Below, one piece after another: positions 53,773-62,440 of a DNA stretch of 64,000 bases. The notes below the pieces were generated by a model. It searched no databases. It worked only from the letters and a program-made list of their open reading frames with translations, and was not told the origin of the DNA. Both the position numbers and the translations under genes were made by a program. How positions within the stretch are numbered: the stretch's first letter is position 1; every line of letters starts with the position of its first letter. This stretch comes from Kurthia huakuii LAM0618 (lineage in GTDB: Bacteria; Bacillota; Bacilli; Bacillales_A; Planococcaceae). Location: assembly GCF_000505545.1 (NCBI RefSeq), contig NZ_AYTB01000008.1, positions 62,001-126,000 of the forward strand. The letters are read 5' to 3'.

Positions 53773-54894
53773 ATGATAGAACTGTATGATTATATGACAG
53801 CACATTTAGCAGACATTCAGCGAGATATTGTAACGCTCGTTGCAGCGGAATCCCCGTCAATGGACCGCGATGCCGCAAATCAATGTAAAGAAGCCATTCA
53901 ACAATTGCTTGTACGTGAATTTCAAAAACGAGCGCAAGAATTTCCACAAGACCATCATGGCAGCCATTTACGCTTTGAATACGGGGAAGGGACAGAACAA
54001 TTATTGTTAGTTGGCCACTATGATACCGTCTGGGAAAAAGGGGCCATACCGTTGAAACAAGTTGGCGATAAAATGTATGGCCCGGGAATTTTAGATATGA
54101 AATCAAGTATTGTCATGGCGATTTGGGCGCTCAAAGCATGCCGCGCATTAGCAATTGATATTCCGTACAAAATCGTTTGTATTTTTAATAGCGATGAAGA
54201 AGTTGGTAGTAAAACATCGCGCGAATTAATCAAAGCAGAGGCGAAAAAAAGCAAAGTAGTGCTCGTGTTAGAACCGCCAGAAATGAGTGGGGCGTTAAAG
54301 ACGAGTCGCAAAGGGGTCTTATCGTATGATATTGAAATTATTGGCAAGGCAGCACATGCTGGCAACAATTTTACCGCAGGCGTTAGTGCCATTTTCGAAG
54401 CGGCAAAGCAAATTGAACATTTGAGTCATTTAACGGATTTAGAGTTAGGTACAACTGTAAATGTTGGGACAATTCATGGTGGAAGTGCCAAAAATGTTGT
54501 GCCAGAGCGCGTACAATTAGGCGTTGATGTGCGCGTGTTAACGAAACATGAAGAAGGGCATATGGTACACGTAATTGAGCATTTAAAGCCAACGCGTAGT
54601 GATATTACGCTAACAGTAACAGGTGGCGTAGATCGACCACCAATGCCGCGCCTTGATAGCACTGAGCATATTTTTGACGAAACGTATGCGATTGCTGGTG
54701 AACTGAATTATATTGTGACACAAATTGCGGCTGGTGGTGGCAGCGATGCAAATTTTACGAGTGATATTGCGCCAACACTAGATGGTTTAGGCGTTATTGG
54801 CGAAGGGATGCATGCGCGCGAAGAGCATATCCTCCTTTCAGAACTTCCTAAACGCTTTGCGCTGCTTGCCAAATTGTTGAGTGAACTGACCTAA
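53773..54894 (+). CDS. M20 family metallopeptidase, carboxypeptidase G2-like
   Basis: Encodes 373 residues from ATG 53773; upstream GTGs overlap the RBS GGGGTGA. Zinc-site motifs are GHYDTVWEKG, GPGILDMKSS and FNSDEEVGS (catalytic Glu), with the dimerisation domain at about 180-290 and the C-terminal GGGSDANFTS. There is no signal peptide. The subgroup cleaves C-terminal glutamate from peptides or folates; the actual substrate is open. Confidence 0.9.
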   Translation: MIELYDYMTAHLADIQRDIVTLVAAESPSMDRDAANQCKEAIQQLLVREFQKRAQEFPQDHHGSHLRFEYGEGTEQLLLVGHYDTVWEKGAIPLKQVGDKMYGPGILDMKSSIVMAIWALKACRALAIDIPYKIVCIFNSDEEVGSKTSRELIKAEAKKSKVVLVLEPPEMSGALKTSRKGVLSYDIEIIGKAAHAGNNFTAGVSAIFEAAKQIEHLSHLTDLELGTTVNVGTIHGGSAKNVVPERVQLGVDVRVLTKHEEGHMVHVIEHLKPTRSDITLTVTGGVDRPPMPRLDSTEHIFDETYAIAGELNYIVTQIAAGGGSDANFTSDIAPTLDGLGVIGEGMHAREEHILLSELPKRFALLAKLLSELT

Positions 54895-55036
54895 TGCACG
54901 AACTTTTTTTGTAGAAATTGTGTGGAATGTCGCACAATTGGTAAAACGTGTGATTTTCCGTTGCGAAGTGACTGTTAGAGTTGAAATAGAAAAGTTATAA
55001 TAGATAGGAAGTGAACGATAAGGAGAGATTTATATA

Positions 55037-55498
55037 ATGAAAGGTTTAAAATGGAGTTTAGCTACTTTTGCCACAACGGCGTTACTACTTGCAGGTTGTA
55101 GTGAAGATGCAACACAGCCACCAAAGGGTGAGTTGTTGACAACGAACAATAAAGATAAAGGTGTATTAGGCGATTATTGTTGGGAAGTTGAAGGCAAGGA
55201 AAATTGCGAAAAAGGTGACGATATCGTGGAGTCATTAGAAAAAGCAGAAGCGATTCCAGCAACGATGGGCACAGCACTTACGCTATCGATTAATAGCGAC
55301 GACCGGCCAACATCAGGCGAATTAGAATGGATTTCTGAAGAAGGAACAAAAGGGAAAGAAAAACTAAAAGGTTCGCTATTATTTGCACCACAGGAAAAAG
55401 GCGTTTACTACTACACGTACACAGCGAAGTGGGACGGTTCTGGTAAAAATGGTTATAAAGGCGAAGCGGAATACTATTACAAATTACGCGTGCAATAA
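55037..55498 (+). CDS. lipoprotein of unknown function
   Basis: A 153-residue exported lipoprotein with signal peptide and lipobox LLAGC (Cys21). Mature part: a charged linker, a Cys pair (GDYCWEVEGKENCEKG) that probably forms a disulfide, then a beta-rich domain (about 85-153, KGVYYYTYTAKWDGS) with no recognised family. A -10 box TATAAT lies at 54996-55001 and AAGGAGAG precedes the ATG. Monocistronic. Confidence 0.75.
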   Translation: MKGLKWSLATFATTALLLAGCSEDATQPPKGELLTTNNKDKGVLGDYCWEVEGKENCEKGDDIVESLEKAEAIPATMGTALTLSINSDDRPTSGELEWISEEGTKGKEKLKGSLLFAPQEKGVYYYTYTAKWDGSGKNGYKGEAEYYYKLRVQ

Positions 55499-55512
55499 AC
55501 AGCGCAATGACA

Positions 55513-55552
55513 GCTCAGCAACCGTCTAGTCAAACGATTGCTGAGTTTTTTA
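55513..55552 (+). terminator. Rho-independent terminator
   Basis: CTCAGCAA/TTGCTGAG with a long loop is followed by TTTTTT; another palindrome (GCGCTAGTTAACTAGC) follows. Confidence 0.75.
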
Positions 55553-55637
55553 GCGCTAGTTAACTAGCAGCGCGTTTACAACGATGCCTAATCTATGGCA
55601 TCATAAAACAGATGAATGATGTAAAGGAAGCGATAGA

Positions 55638-55931
55638 ATGACAAATAAATTTACCGTAAACAATATGCTGACAGAACGCGAAACAGGGCGCGTTACAAAA
55701 ATCTATGCGATGACGCCGGACCGCCAACCGTTTGATTTACTTGATGTTAGTATTTTAAAACATTATGGCGTCGTGACAATCGACGGTTTAAAAGAAAAAT
55801 TAACGTTGCATGATATTGCTGGCGATTTACAACAGCAGGGCCATAGCATGACACTGACACTAGCAACGCGCGATGATGCCACTAAATTTATTGAACATAT
55901 TGCACCGTTGTACAACGATGTATTGCCATAA
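55638..55931 (+). CDS. hypothetical protein
   Basis: A 97-residue soluble protein starting MTNKFTVNNMLTERETGRV, with GTAAAGGAAG before the ATG. Predicted mixed alpha/beta with a helical end; no motif or family recognised. A copy of the 132-bp repeat with its terminator hairpin follows 16 bases after the stop. Confidence 0.55.
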   Translation: MTNKFTVNNMLTERETGRVTKIYAMTPDRQPFDLLDVSILKHYGVVTIDGLKEKLTLHDIAGDLQQQGHSMTLTLATRDDATKFIEHIAPLYNDVLP

Positions 55932-55947
55932 TTAATAGCAGAAACAA

Positions 55948-56079
55948 AGAGGCTGGGACATACGTGTAAAAACACCTTCTCAGATGAGCATAAGAAAAAC
56001 CGGAATCGCGCTGTGGCGCGGTTCCGGTTTTTTGTTGCGAACGCTAAAAAGGAACATGAACTGTTTTGTCCCAGCCTCT
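55948..56079 (+). repeat. 132-bp inverted-repeat element, copy C (complete)
   Basis: The element is bounded by perfect 13-bp terminal inverted repeats AGAGGCTGGGACA/TGTCCCAGCCTCT. Inside lie a hairpin (AAACCGGAATCGCGC with GCGCGGTTCCGGTTT, about 55996-56031) and a conserved stretch with GGAACATGAACTG. It matches copy A over its full length. The right end supplies the stop codon of the convergent gene. Confidence 0.88.
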
Positions 56080-56329
56080 ACTGTACGACAACTTCTAAAA
56101 AGGTTAAGTCAATGCAGTCTTCAGGCGCTAGTAGTATGTCATCTAATTCGCCATACGTTACTGACATATATTGAACTGAAGCGTCATGCTCACGTGCTAA
56201 TTGTGCAGCCGCTTCTTCATTAGTGAAGGCATAGGCAGCTTCTTCGTCCGATAGGAACGTACTGCCGTGTGAATAAAAAAGGCCGTCTTTTTCGACGACA
56301 TAATAATGAATACAATCGCTCGCTTTCAT
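56078..56329 (-). CDS. hypothetical protein
   Basis: An 83-residue acidic protein starting MKASDCIHYYVVEKDG, chosen because GGAAAGGA lies ten bases upstream; a longer frame has no RBS. Segments DEEAAYAFTNEEAAAQLAREHD suggest a helix, then beta strands and an acidic end. No family recognised. Its TAG stop lies inside the terminal repeat of repeat copy C, so the C-terminus may have been set by that insertion. Confidence 0.6.
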   Translation of the reverse strand: MKASDCIHYYVVEKDGLFYSHGSTFLSDEEAAYAFTNEEAAAQLAREHDASVQYMSVTYGELDDILLAPEDCIDLTFLEVVVQ

Positions 56330-56477
56330 ACGCTTAAGTCCTTTCCGTTCTAATTTAAGACACAAAGAGTAATTTAACATAGTTTATTCGAAAAAGAAAG
56401 AGACATTTCTGCTGAAAAGGCTAAATGCGTGGGTATTTATCACGATAAAAATAGAAACAGCATGCGGGGTGACAGCA

Positions 56478-57329
56478 ATGGAATTTTTTAAAAAGCGCCG
56501 AGAACAGCACAGTATTCAGCGTACATATGATAAGCGTGGTTTTGATAAGGAAGGTCTGCATTTAAATGGCACACGTTATGATTACGAGGGTTATGATTGT
56601 GCATATTATAATGCGCAAGGCTTTAAGCGTGATGGTTACAATGATGCGGGCTTTGATAAAGAGGGCTTTCAGCGTAGTGGGTATGATCGCACAGGCTATA
56701 ACCGGGCGGGACAAAATCGCCACGGCTACAATCGTCAAGGGTTTAATGCACGTGGTTTTACAAAGGAAGGAAAACGTTATAATTTACGTGGTTTTGATGC
56801 ACAAGGCTATAACGTACGTGGCTTCAATCAAAAAGGGCGCCACCGAAACGGCACGATGTTTAATGATGCGGGCTATAACGCGGTCGGTTATGACGCGCAC
56901 GGTTATAACGCGCAAGGCTATAATGCCTCGGGTTATAATGCGTTGGGTTATGACAAGCAAGGACTTAATAAATACGGAGAAAAGCGCTTTGAACAGCAAG
57001 TAGCTGCATTGAACCAACAACAGCAACCACTAACAAAATTAGAGCGGCAATTGATTCAATTTGCGACGCAGCAACAAGCGCCAAAGCCAGTTGTAAAAGC
57101 GCAACGTGATTATACGACGCAAAAAGCGTATCATCCAAAAGGCAAGGCTGCTGGTCCATTTGATGCGCGCGGCTTTAATGAGTACGGTATGCATCAAAAT
57201 GGGACTCCACTTGATGCAGATGGTTATTCAAAAGAAGGTTTTGATAAATATGGTTTTGACCGCGACGGATTTAATAAAGCTGGTGTGAATGCACAAGGGC
57301 AGTCGCGCAAAAAAATGGATAGGTCCTAA
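56478..57329 (+). CDS. five-residue tandem-repeat protein, [YF]-[DN]-x-x-G type
   Basis: Encodes 283 residues from ATG 56478, behind GCGGGGTGA. Apart from a basic N-terminus (MEFFKKRREQHS) and a Gln-rich linker at about 180-220, it is made of some 35 pentads of the form G-[YF]-[DN]-x-x, as in GYNAQGYNASGYNALGYD. Every few pentads a seven-residue unit (for example GTMFNDA, GKRYNLR, GTPLDAD) replaces a five-residue one. No signal peptide or membrane helix is seen, so it is likely cytosolic or released. Regular Gly/aromatic spacing predicts a repetitive beta or helical solenoid, or a condensate-forming chain. I do not know the function. Confidence 0.8.
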   Translation: MEFFKKRREQHSIQRTYDKRGFDKEGLHLNGTRYDYEGYDCAYYNAQGFKRDGYNDAGFDKEGFQRSGYDRTGYNRAGQNRHGYNRQGFNARGFTKEGKRYNLRGFDAQGYNVRGFNQKGRHRNGTMFNDAGYNAVGYDAHGYNAQGYNASGYNALGYDKQGLNKYGEKRFEQQVAALNQQQQPLTKLERQLIQFATQQQAPKPVVKAQRDYTTQKAYHPKGKAAGPFDARGFNEYGMHQNGTPLDADGYSKEGFDKYGFDRDGFNKAGVNAQGQSRKKMDRS

Positions 57330-57337
57330 TAGATGAG

Positions 57338-57372
57338 GGTGACAGTTGAGCATAGCTGTCGCCTTTTCCTCT
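57338..57372 (+). terminator. Rho-independent terminator
   Basis: GGTGACAG/CTGTCGCC (one T-G) is followed by TTTTCC. Confidence 0.65.
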
Positions 57373-57419
57373 ATGCAATTATATAACAAAGTCAGAAAAT
57401 TTAGATTTTAAAAAAACCG

Positions 57420-57448
57420 TTGACACCTTTTCATGACCGTGATAACAT
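57420..57448 (+). promoter_or_regulatory. promoter of the amino-acid ABC transporter operon
   Basis: TTGACA (57420-57425), 17 bases, TAACAT (57443-57448); about 75 bases of leader precede the start. Confidence 0.75.
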
Positions 57449-57529
57449 TTCAATACATTAGTGATTTAGCAGGCGAAAGTAAAATGGTAAAGAGCTAGAT
57501 AATAGGTTATGAAATAGGGGGACATGAAG

Positions 57530-58315
57530 ATGAAACGTATCGTAGCATTGCTCTTCATGCTAGTAGGGATTGTTTCTGTCCTTGCGGCATGTGGCTCATC
57601 TGATGAAAAATCAGGAGCAGAAGGCAAAGACAAATTAATCGTTGGTATTGATGATAAATTCGCACCAATGGGATTCCGTGATGATAAAAATGAAGTTGTC
57701 GGTTTTGATATTGATTTAGCAAAAGAAGCAGCAAAACATATGGATATGGACGTTGAATTCCAACCAATCGATTGGTCAACAAAAGAATCAGAACTTGCAA
57801 GTGGTCGTATCGATTTAATTTGGAACGGTTATACAATTACGGATGAGCGTAAAGAAAAAGTATTATTCTCAAAACCATACTTAGAAAACGCACAAGTAAT
57901 TGTCACATTAAAAGATTCTAAATTAACAAAAATTGCAGATTTAGACGGTAAAAAAATGGGTGTTCAAGCGCAATCTTCTGCACTAGACGCATTTAATGAT
58001 AATGCCATTAGCAAAAAAGTAAAAAATGTCTCAGAATTTAAAGACAATGTGTTAGCATTAAACGATTTAAAAGCAAAACGTGTTGATGCGGTCATTATCG
58101 ATAAAGTTGTAATTGATTATTACATGACAAAACAACAAGACACATTCAAAATTATGGATGAAGAACTAGCACCTGAACAATATGGTGTTGGGATTAAAAA
58201 AGGCAATGAAGAGCTTCAAGCAAAATTACAAGAAGCTTTAGATAAAATGAACGAAGACGGTACAGCTGAAAAGATCTCAGATAAATGGTTTGGTGAAAAC
58301 AAAGTTCTTAAATAG
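57530..58315 (+). CDS. amino acid ABC transporter, substrate-binding lipoprotein
   Basis: Encodes 261 residues from ATG 57530; AGGGGG is eight bases upstream, and an ATG six bases earlier is too close to it. Signal peptide with lipobox LAAC. The mature protein is a type-2 periplasmic-binding fold (SBP family 3): DDKFAPMGFRDDKNEVVGFDIDL and ELASGRIDLIWNGYTITDER are family signatures. It captures a polar or charged amino acid (cystine or glutamine class) and passes it to the permease encoded downstream. Confidence 0.93.
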   Translation: MKRIVALLFMLVGIVSVLAACGSSDEKSGAEGKDKLIVGIDDKFAPMGFRDDKNEVVGFDIDLAKEAAKHMDMDVEFQPIDWSTKESELASGRIDLIWNGYTITDERKEKVLFSKPYLENAQVIVTLKDSKLTKIADLDGKKMGVQAQSSALDAFNDNAISKKVKNVSEFKDNVLALNDLKAKRVDAVIIDKVVIDYYMTKQQDTFKIMDEELAPEQYGVGIKKGNEELQAKLQEALDKMNEDGTAEKISDKWFGENKVLK

Positions 58316-58327
58316 TGTATCTTTCGG

Positions 58328-58358
58328 AAGGGGATGTCCTAAAATGGGGCATCTCCTT
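58328..58358 (+). promoter_or_regulatory. intercistronic hairpin between binding-protein and permease genes
   Basis: AAGGGGATGTCC pairs with GGGCATCTCCTT (11 of 12). There is no T-run, so it is more likely an mRNA-stabilising or processing stem, which would give more binding protein than permease. Confidence 0.6.
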
Positions 58359-58406
58359 CTGGTCGTTTCAACACCCTATTGTCGTTCAATATAAAGGAGG
58401 AATTTA

Positions 58407-59066
58407 ATGATGGCAGATTATTGGTCATCCGTCATTTTGCCAATGCTTGAAGGCGCACAAATGACGCTGTTACTATTCTTTATCGCAATTATCGTATCCG
58501 TGCCACTCGGATTTTTATTAACGCTTGCGGTAAACAGTAAAATAAAGCTATTTTCTTGGCTTGCAACAATTTATATTACAATTATGCGTGGGACACCACT
58601 ATTACTACAATTATTAATCATTTGTTTTGGTTTACCGATGATTCCAGGAATTGGCGAATATTTAACGATTGATCGTTTCGCTGCAGCATGCTTAGGATTT
58701 ATTTTAAACTATGCGGCCTACTTCGCCGAAATTTTCCGCGGCGGCCTATTATCGATTGATAAAGGGCAATACGAGGCAGCAAAAGTGTTAGGCTTAACAA
58801 AGTCGCAAACAACACGTAAAATTATTTTGCCACAAATGTTCCGCGTGGCATTACCATCGGTTGCGAATGAATCGATTACGTTAATTAAAGATACAGCGTT
58901 ATTATATGCGGTAGCTGTACCAGAGTTACTGCACTTTGCAGAAACAGCGGTAAACCGCGACTTCTCAATTGTGCCGTACTTTATTGCCGGTGCGATTTAT
59001 TTAATTATGACGATTATTTTAACAATTTTCTTCAAGTGGTTAGAACGCCGCTTTAAATACGAGTAG
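58407..59066 (+). CDS. amino acid ABC transporter, permease
   Basis: A 219-residue inner-membrane permease of the HisM/GlnP family with five or six helices. The EAA loop that contacts the ATPase is [32 protein letters not shown] precedes the start; ATG 58410 is an alternative. It lies between the binding protein and the ATPase (11 bases away) and probably works as a homodimer. Confidence 0.95.
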   Translation: MMADYWSSVILPMLEGAQMTLLLFFIAIIVSVPLGFLLTLAVNSKIKLFSWLATIYITIMRGTPLLLQLLIICFGLPMIPGIGEYLTIDRFAAACLGFILNYAAYFAEIFRGGLLSIDKGQYEAAKVLGLTKSQTTRKIILPQMFRVALPSVANESITLIKDTALLYAVAVPELLHFAETAVNRDFSIVPYFIAGAIYLIMTIILTIFFKWLERRFKYE

Positions 59067-59077
59067 GAGGTATCGAC

Positions 59078-59818
59078 ATGGCATTAATTGAAGTTCAAAA
59101 TCTAAAAAAATCATTTGGCGATAATGAAGTATTGAAAAATATTACGTTTACAGTCGAAAAAAATGATGTGATTGCGATTATCGGTCCTTCAGGTTCAGGG
59201 AAAAGTACGATGCTGCGCAGTTTGATTCATTTAGAAGAAATTAACGGCGGTACTGTAAAAATTGCCGGCGAAGCGTTTGTTGAACAAGGTGTTTACAAAC
59301 GCCCAGATGTCATTAAAAAGGCAACGGCTAAAATGGGCATGGTCTTTCAACAATTTAACTTGTTCCCACATTTAACGGTGAAAGATAATTTAGAATTAGC
59401 ACCAAAAATGGCTGGCAAAAAGGCTGATATTGCGGCGATGACAAGCGATTTATTGCAAAAGGTAGGGTTATCTGCGAAGGAAAAAGCCTATCCAAAAAGC
59501 TTGTCGGGTGGTCAACAACAGCGTGTAGCAATTGCGCGTGCATTAATGATGAATCCAGAGATTTTATTATTCGATGAACCGACATCAGCACTAGATCCAG
59601 AGCTGACTGGCGAAGTATTAAAAGTAATGAAAGATTTAGCTGAAGAGCATATGACGATGATCGTCGTCACACATGAAATGGGTTTTGCGCGCAGCGTAGC
59701 GAATAAGGTCGTCTTTATGGACGGCGGCGAAATCGTTGAAGCGGGGACGCCAGATGAGCTGTTTGGCAATCCACAGCATGAGCGTACAAAAGCATTTTTA
59801 GCAAAAAATTTAAAATAG
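59078..59818 (+). CDS. amino acid ABC transporter, ATP-binding protein
   Basis: A 246-residue ABC ATPase of the polar-amino-acid group. Walker [11 protein letters not shown]-loop [14 protein letters not shown], signature [15 protein letters not shown], Walker [14 protein letters not shown] and the switch His in [12 protein letters not shown] are all intact. It powers uptake through the permease encoded just upstream. TAGGAGG precedes the ATG and a terminator follows. Confidence 0.97.
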   Translation: MALIEVQNLKKSFGDNEVLKNITFTVEKNDVIAIIGPSGSGKSTMLRSLIHLEEINGGTVKIAGEAFVEQGVYKRPDVIKKATAKMGMVFQQFNLFPHLTVKDNLELAPKMAGKKADIAAMTSDLLQKVGLSAKEKAYPKSLSGGQQQRVAIARALMMNPEILLFDEPTSALDPELTGEVLKVMKDLAEEHMTMIVVTHEMGFARSVANKVVFMDGGEIVEAGTPDELFGNPQHERTKAFLAKNLK

Positions 59819-59837
59819 TATTTATTGTGTAACAGAC

Positions 59838-59879
59838 GAAAGAGCGCATCGGTTTTTTATAAATCGGCGTTCTTTTTTG
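59838..59879 (+). terminator. terminator of the ABC transporter operon
   Basis: AAGAGCGC ... GCGTTCTT (one G-T) with further internal pairing is followed by TTTTTT. Confidence 0.75.
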
Positions 59880-60020
59880 CTGTTTTGGCTACTATAAAAG
59901 CAGCTATTGCTGAAATTTTTGCTTCTTTCCTTGAAAAAGGTGTTGTACAATAAAAACAGTTATCATTGAAATTGGCGATATTTGGATGATTTAAATTACA
60001 TAAAGGAGGCTCTTTTGACC

Positions 60021-60995
60021 ATGGAAAAATCGGATTTGATGAAACAAAAAATTGATGAGCTTTCAGAAAATCAAGCGAAAAATTTATTGCTCGATTTATA
60101 TACGGAATTAGACGCCAACGATGAAAGTTGGTTTACTGAACAGTTAAAACACCAATTGGAATGGGATACATCGACGGTGCATATTGTATTTGGACGAACG
60201 GCTGCACTTAGCTTAAAGCAGGCGATAGATGAGCGCGTCATCGCTTTTCCAGACGTTTTATCGATGGGACCGATTAAAGCAATTGACACGTGGAAAGGCA
60301 TGGAAGCACGTTATGCATGGTTTAAATTGCATTTAACAGATACATATAATGAATTTAAAAAAATGAAACGCAACATGATGCAGTCGTTTCGTGATTTAAA
60401 ACGCTTAACAGCTGAACAAGATGTCGTTATTTGGACATGTGCCAATTCAGCCGAGCAAATCGGTTTGCGTATCGTGATGGCGGCGTTACCAATTGTACAG
60501 TCAATCGGCGTTATTGATACATATCAAGGTTATCGCGATATTGAACAACATGATACGCCGGGTTTTCCGCGGACAACCGGTGAAGTAGTGCCCGAGCTAT
60601 TAACGAAAATTGCACAACTTGAACTCGCGATGTTGTCAGATGAGGTCATTGCGACGCTAAAAGAAGAAGGACAGCGTTGGTTGACGAGCGAAGCACTGTT
60701 GCATTTATTTGAAGCGGGTGAATTAACAGCTTTCGACGAAACGATTTTAGATGATTTTATTTTAGAGCATGTAGAACGGTTGCAAGTAGATGGTTATGTA
60801 AAAGCTGCCGAACTGTTAGGTGAAGTTTATAGCACGATGAAAGATTATACGGGTGATAACTTTTTAGAATACCGTGTTCGTGCGTTAATTGCACAACAGC
60901 AACTACTCTACCAAGGTGATTTACACGATATGATGTTATACGATATTAAATTAGCAGCAGAACCGAGTGATGACGATGTGGACAAATTACTTTAG
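60021..60995 (+). CDS. DUF1835 domain protein
   Basis: About 324 residues from ATG 60021 (MEKSDLMKQKI); TTG 60015 is better spaced from the AAAGGAGG site and is a real alternative. The N-terminal ~60 residues are helical. The DUF1835 domain follows (VHIVFGRTAALSLKQA, FPDVLSMGPIKAI, VVIWTCANSAEQIGLR), and the C-terminal ~110 residues resemble its usual helical partner. The role is unknown. The next gene overlaps its end, so the two are probably translated together. Confidence 0.82.
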   Translation: MEKSDLMKQKIDELSENQAKNLLLDLYTELDANDESWFTEQLKHQLEWDTSTVHIVFGRTAALSLKQAIDERVIAFPDVLSMGPIKAIDTWKGMEARYAWFKLHLTDTYNEFKKMKRNMMQSFRDLKRLTAEQDVVIWTCANSAEQIGLRIVMAALPIVQSIGVIDTYQGYRDIEQHDTPGFPRTTGEVVPELLTKIAQLELAMLSDEVIATLKEEGQRWLTSEALLHLFEAGELTAFDETILDDFILEHVERLQVDGYVKAAELLGEVYSTMKDYTGDNFLEYRVRALIAQQQLLYQGDLHDMMLYDIKLAAEPSDDDVDKLL

Positions 60996-61488
60996 TAAAA
61001 TGAAAGGGGTTGGACAAAACCCCTTTACGGTATACTCGAAAGATATTATCGTAACATTTATTGGCACTTTTTTAACGATTGCCGGATTAATTTATTTAAC
61101 GCAACATTTGCATTCACAGTGGATTATGGCGTCACTTGGTGGTAGTTGTGCCCTGGCGTTTGGATTATGGCAAGCACCGGTATCACAACCGCGCAGTATT
61201 ATTGTTGGGCATGTATTATCATCAACGATTGCCTTAGTGATGTATCATCTAGCTGGTAATGGGGCCATTATGATCGGATTGGCGGTAGCATTAGCAGTGG
61301 CCGCTATGATGCTAACGCGTACGATGCATCCACCAGCTGCTGCCAATCCATTAGTAATTATGCTTGAAGGTAGTCATCACTGGGGATTTTTATTATTCCC
61401 GGTCTTAACCGGTGCCGTGTTCGTCGTCATTATGGCATTGCTTATTAATAATTTACGCCAAACACGTAGATATCCAACGTATTGGTAG
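60970..61488 (+). CDS. HPP family membrane protein
   Basis: About 172 residues from ATG 60970 (60976 also possible), overlapping the DUF1835 gene by 26 bases; no strong RBS, so translation is likely coupled. Four or five membrane helices with the family motif TMHPPAAANPLVIM in the third, and an N-terminal FSKMKG segment typical of the family. HPP proteins include a nitrite transporter of plant chloroplasts; the bacterial substrate is unknown. Confidence 0.85.
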   Translation: MTMWTNYFSKMKGVGQNPFTVYSKDIIVTFIGTFLTIAGLIYLTQHLHSQWIMASLGGSCALAFGLWQAPVSQPRSIIVGHVLSSTIALVMYHLAGNGAIMIGLAVALAVAAMMLTRTMHPPAAANPLVIMLEGSHHWGFLLFPVLTGAVFVVIMALLINNLRQTRRYPTYW

Positions 61489-61587
61489 CAATTTGTCACC
61501 GGTTATTCATTGCTCTTCATAGCTGAAATTGCTACTATTAAAAAGATACTGGGCGTATGCCTATTAGACAGAGGAGTATAGAAGAGC

Positions 61588-62247
61588 ATGAACATTGTTA
61601 TTCTCGTAGTTTTCTACTTAGTGTCTGTATCGTTAGGGATGCTAGCTATTTATTTAGGCGTACCAACAAAATATGCGGTAGGATTTTTCGCCGTATTAGC
61701 GTTTGTACTTGTCATTGGTTATTCTTATACGATTACCTCAAGTAAGAACACGAAACTTATTTTACGCTTAATGCGTATGCAAAAAACAGACCCATTATTC
61801 CAATACCCAATTACGTTATTGGAAGGGACAAAAGAACAAGAAGTAGATGAAATCGACCGCATCTTACATAAACATCGTAAAAATGCAGATACGCTATCAG
61901 ATTTCCAATTCCGTAAAGCTATTCTTGAAGGTGATTTAACGGCAGCAAAAGCAGTTGTTGGCTCAATGAAAAAAAGCCCATTAAAACGTTTTAACCAAGC
62001 ACAGTGTGAAGTATACATGGGCAAGTTTGGTATGGCGCGCGAAATTCCACAAGTGCAATTTTGGATGGACCATGCGATTGAAGCATTAATTGCTTATGAA
62101 CAAGGTAATAAAGAACAATATATTGAAGAGATGGATAAATCCATTGATAGTGCAAAAGGTACTTACCGCGTACAACAATATGCACTGAAGGAAAAAACAT
62201 TACGAGAATGGCCCGAAACAAAACCTTCTCGTAAACGTTTCCGCTAA
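61588..62247 (+). CDS. membrane-anchored hypothetical protein
   Basis: A 219-residue protein with two N-terminal membrane helices (about 2-24 and 28-50), then a ~165-residue cytosolic, mostly helical, basic domain ending PSRKRFR. AGAGGAG precedes the ATG. The cytosolic part has weak TPR-like periodicity (FRKAILEGDLTAAKAVVG). No family recognised. Monocistronic. Confidence 0.65.
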   Translation: MNIVILVVFYLVSVSLGMLAIYLGVPTKYAVGFFAVLAFVLVIGYSYTITSSKNTKLILRLMRMQKTDPLFQYPITLLEGTKEQEVDEIDRILHKHRKNADTLSDFQFRKAILEGDLTAAKAVVGSMKKSPLKRFNQAQCEVYMGKFGMAREIPQVQFWMDHAIEALIAYEQGNKEQYIEEMDKSIDSAKGTYRVQQYALKEKTLREWPETKPSRKRFR

Positions 62248-62256
62248 TAAAAAACG

Positions 62257-62300
62257 ACAAAAGCGCTCGTTATGCTCATGCATGACGGGGGCTTTTTGTT
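62257..62300 (+). terminator. Rho-independent terminator
   Basis: AAAGCGCTCGT pairs imperfectly with ACGGGGGCTTT and is followed by a T-run. Confidence 0.65.
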
Positions 62301-62440
62301 ATCGCCCGAGAAAAGCATTTAAGTTATATTGAAAAAGAATTGAAAGTTCGGTAAACTTGAAAAGAATAATGCGTTATTTTACACATAAATTAGAAAAATA
62401 ATAACAGCTAGTGAGTTGAACGTATGTGAGGGGCCAGAAA

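Noticed and set aside
56566-57288. Alternative plus-strand frames over the pentad-repeat gene
   Set aside because: They arise from the same DNA repeats read out of frame; the frame starting at 56478 has the RBS and the regular protein pattern.
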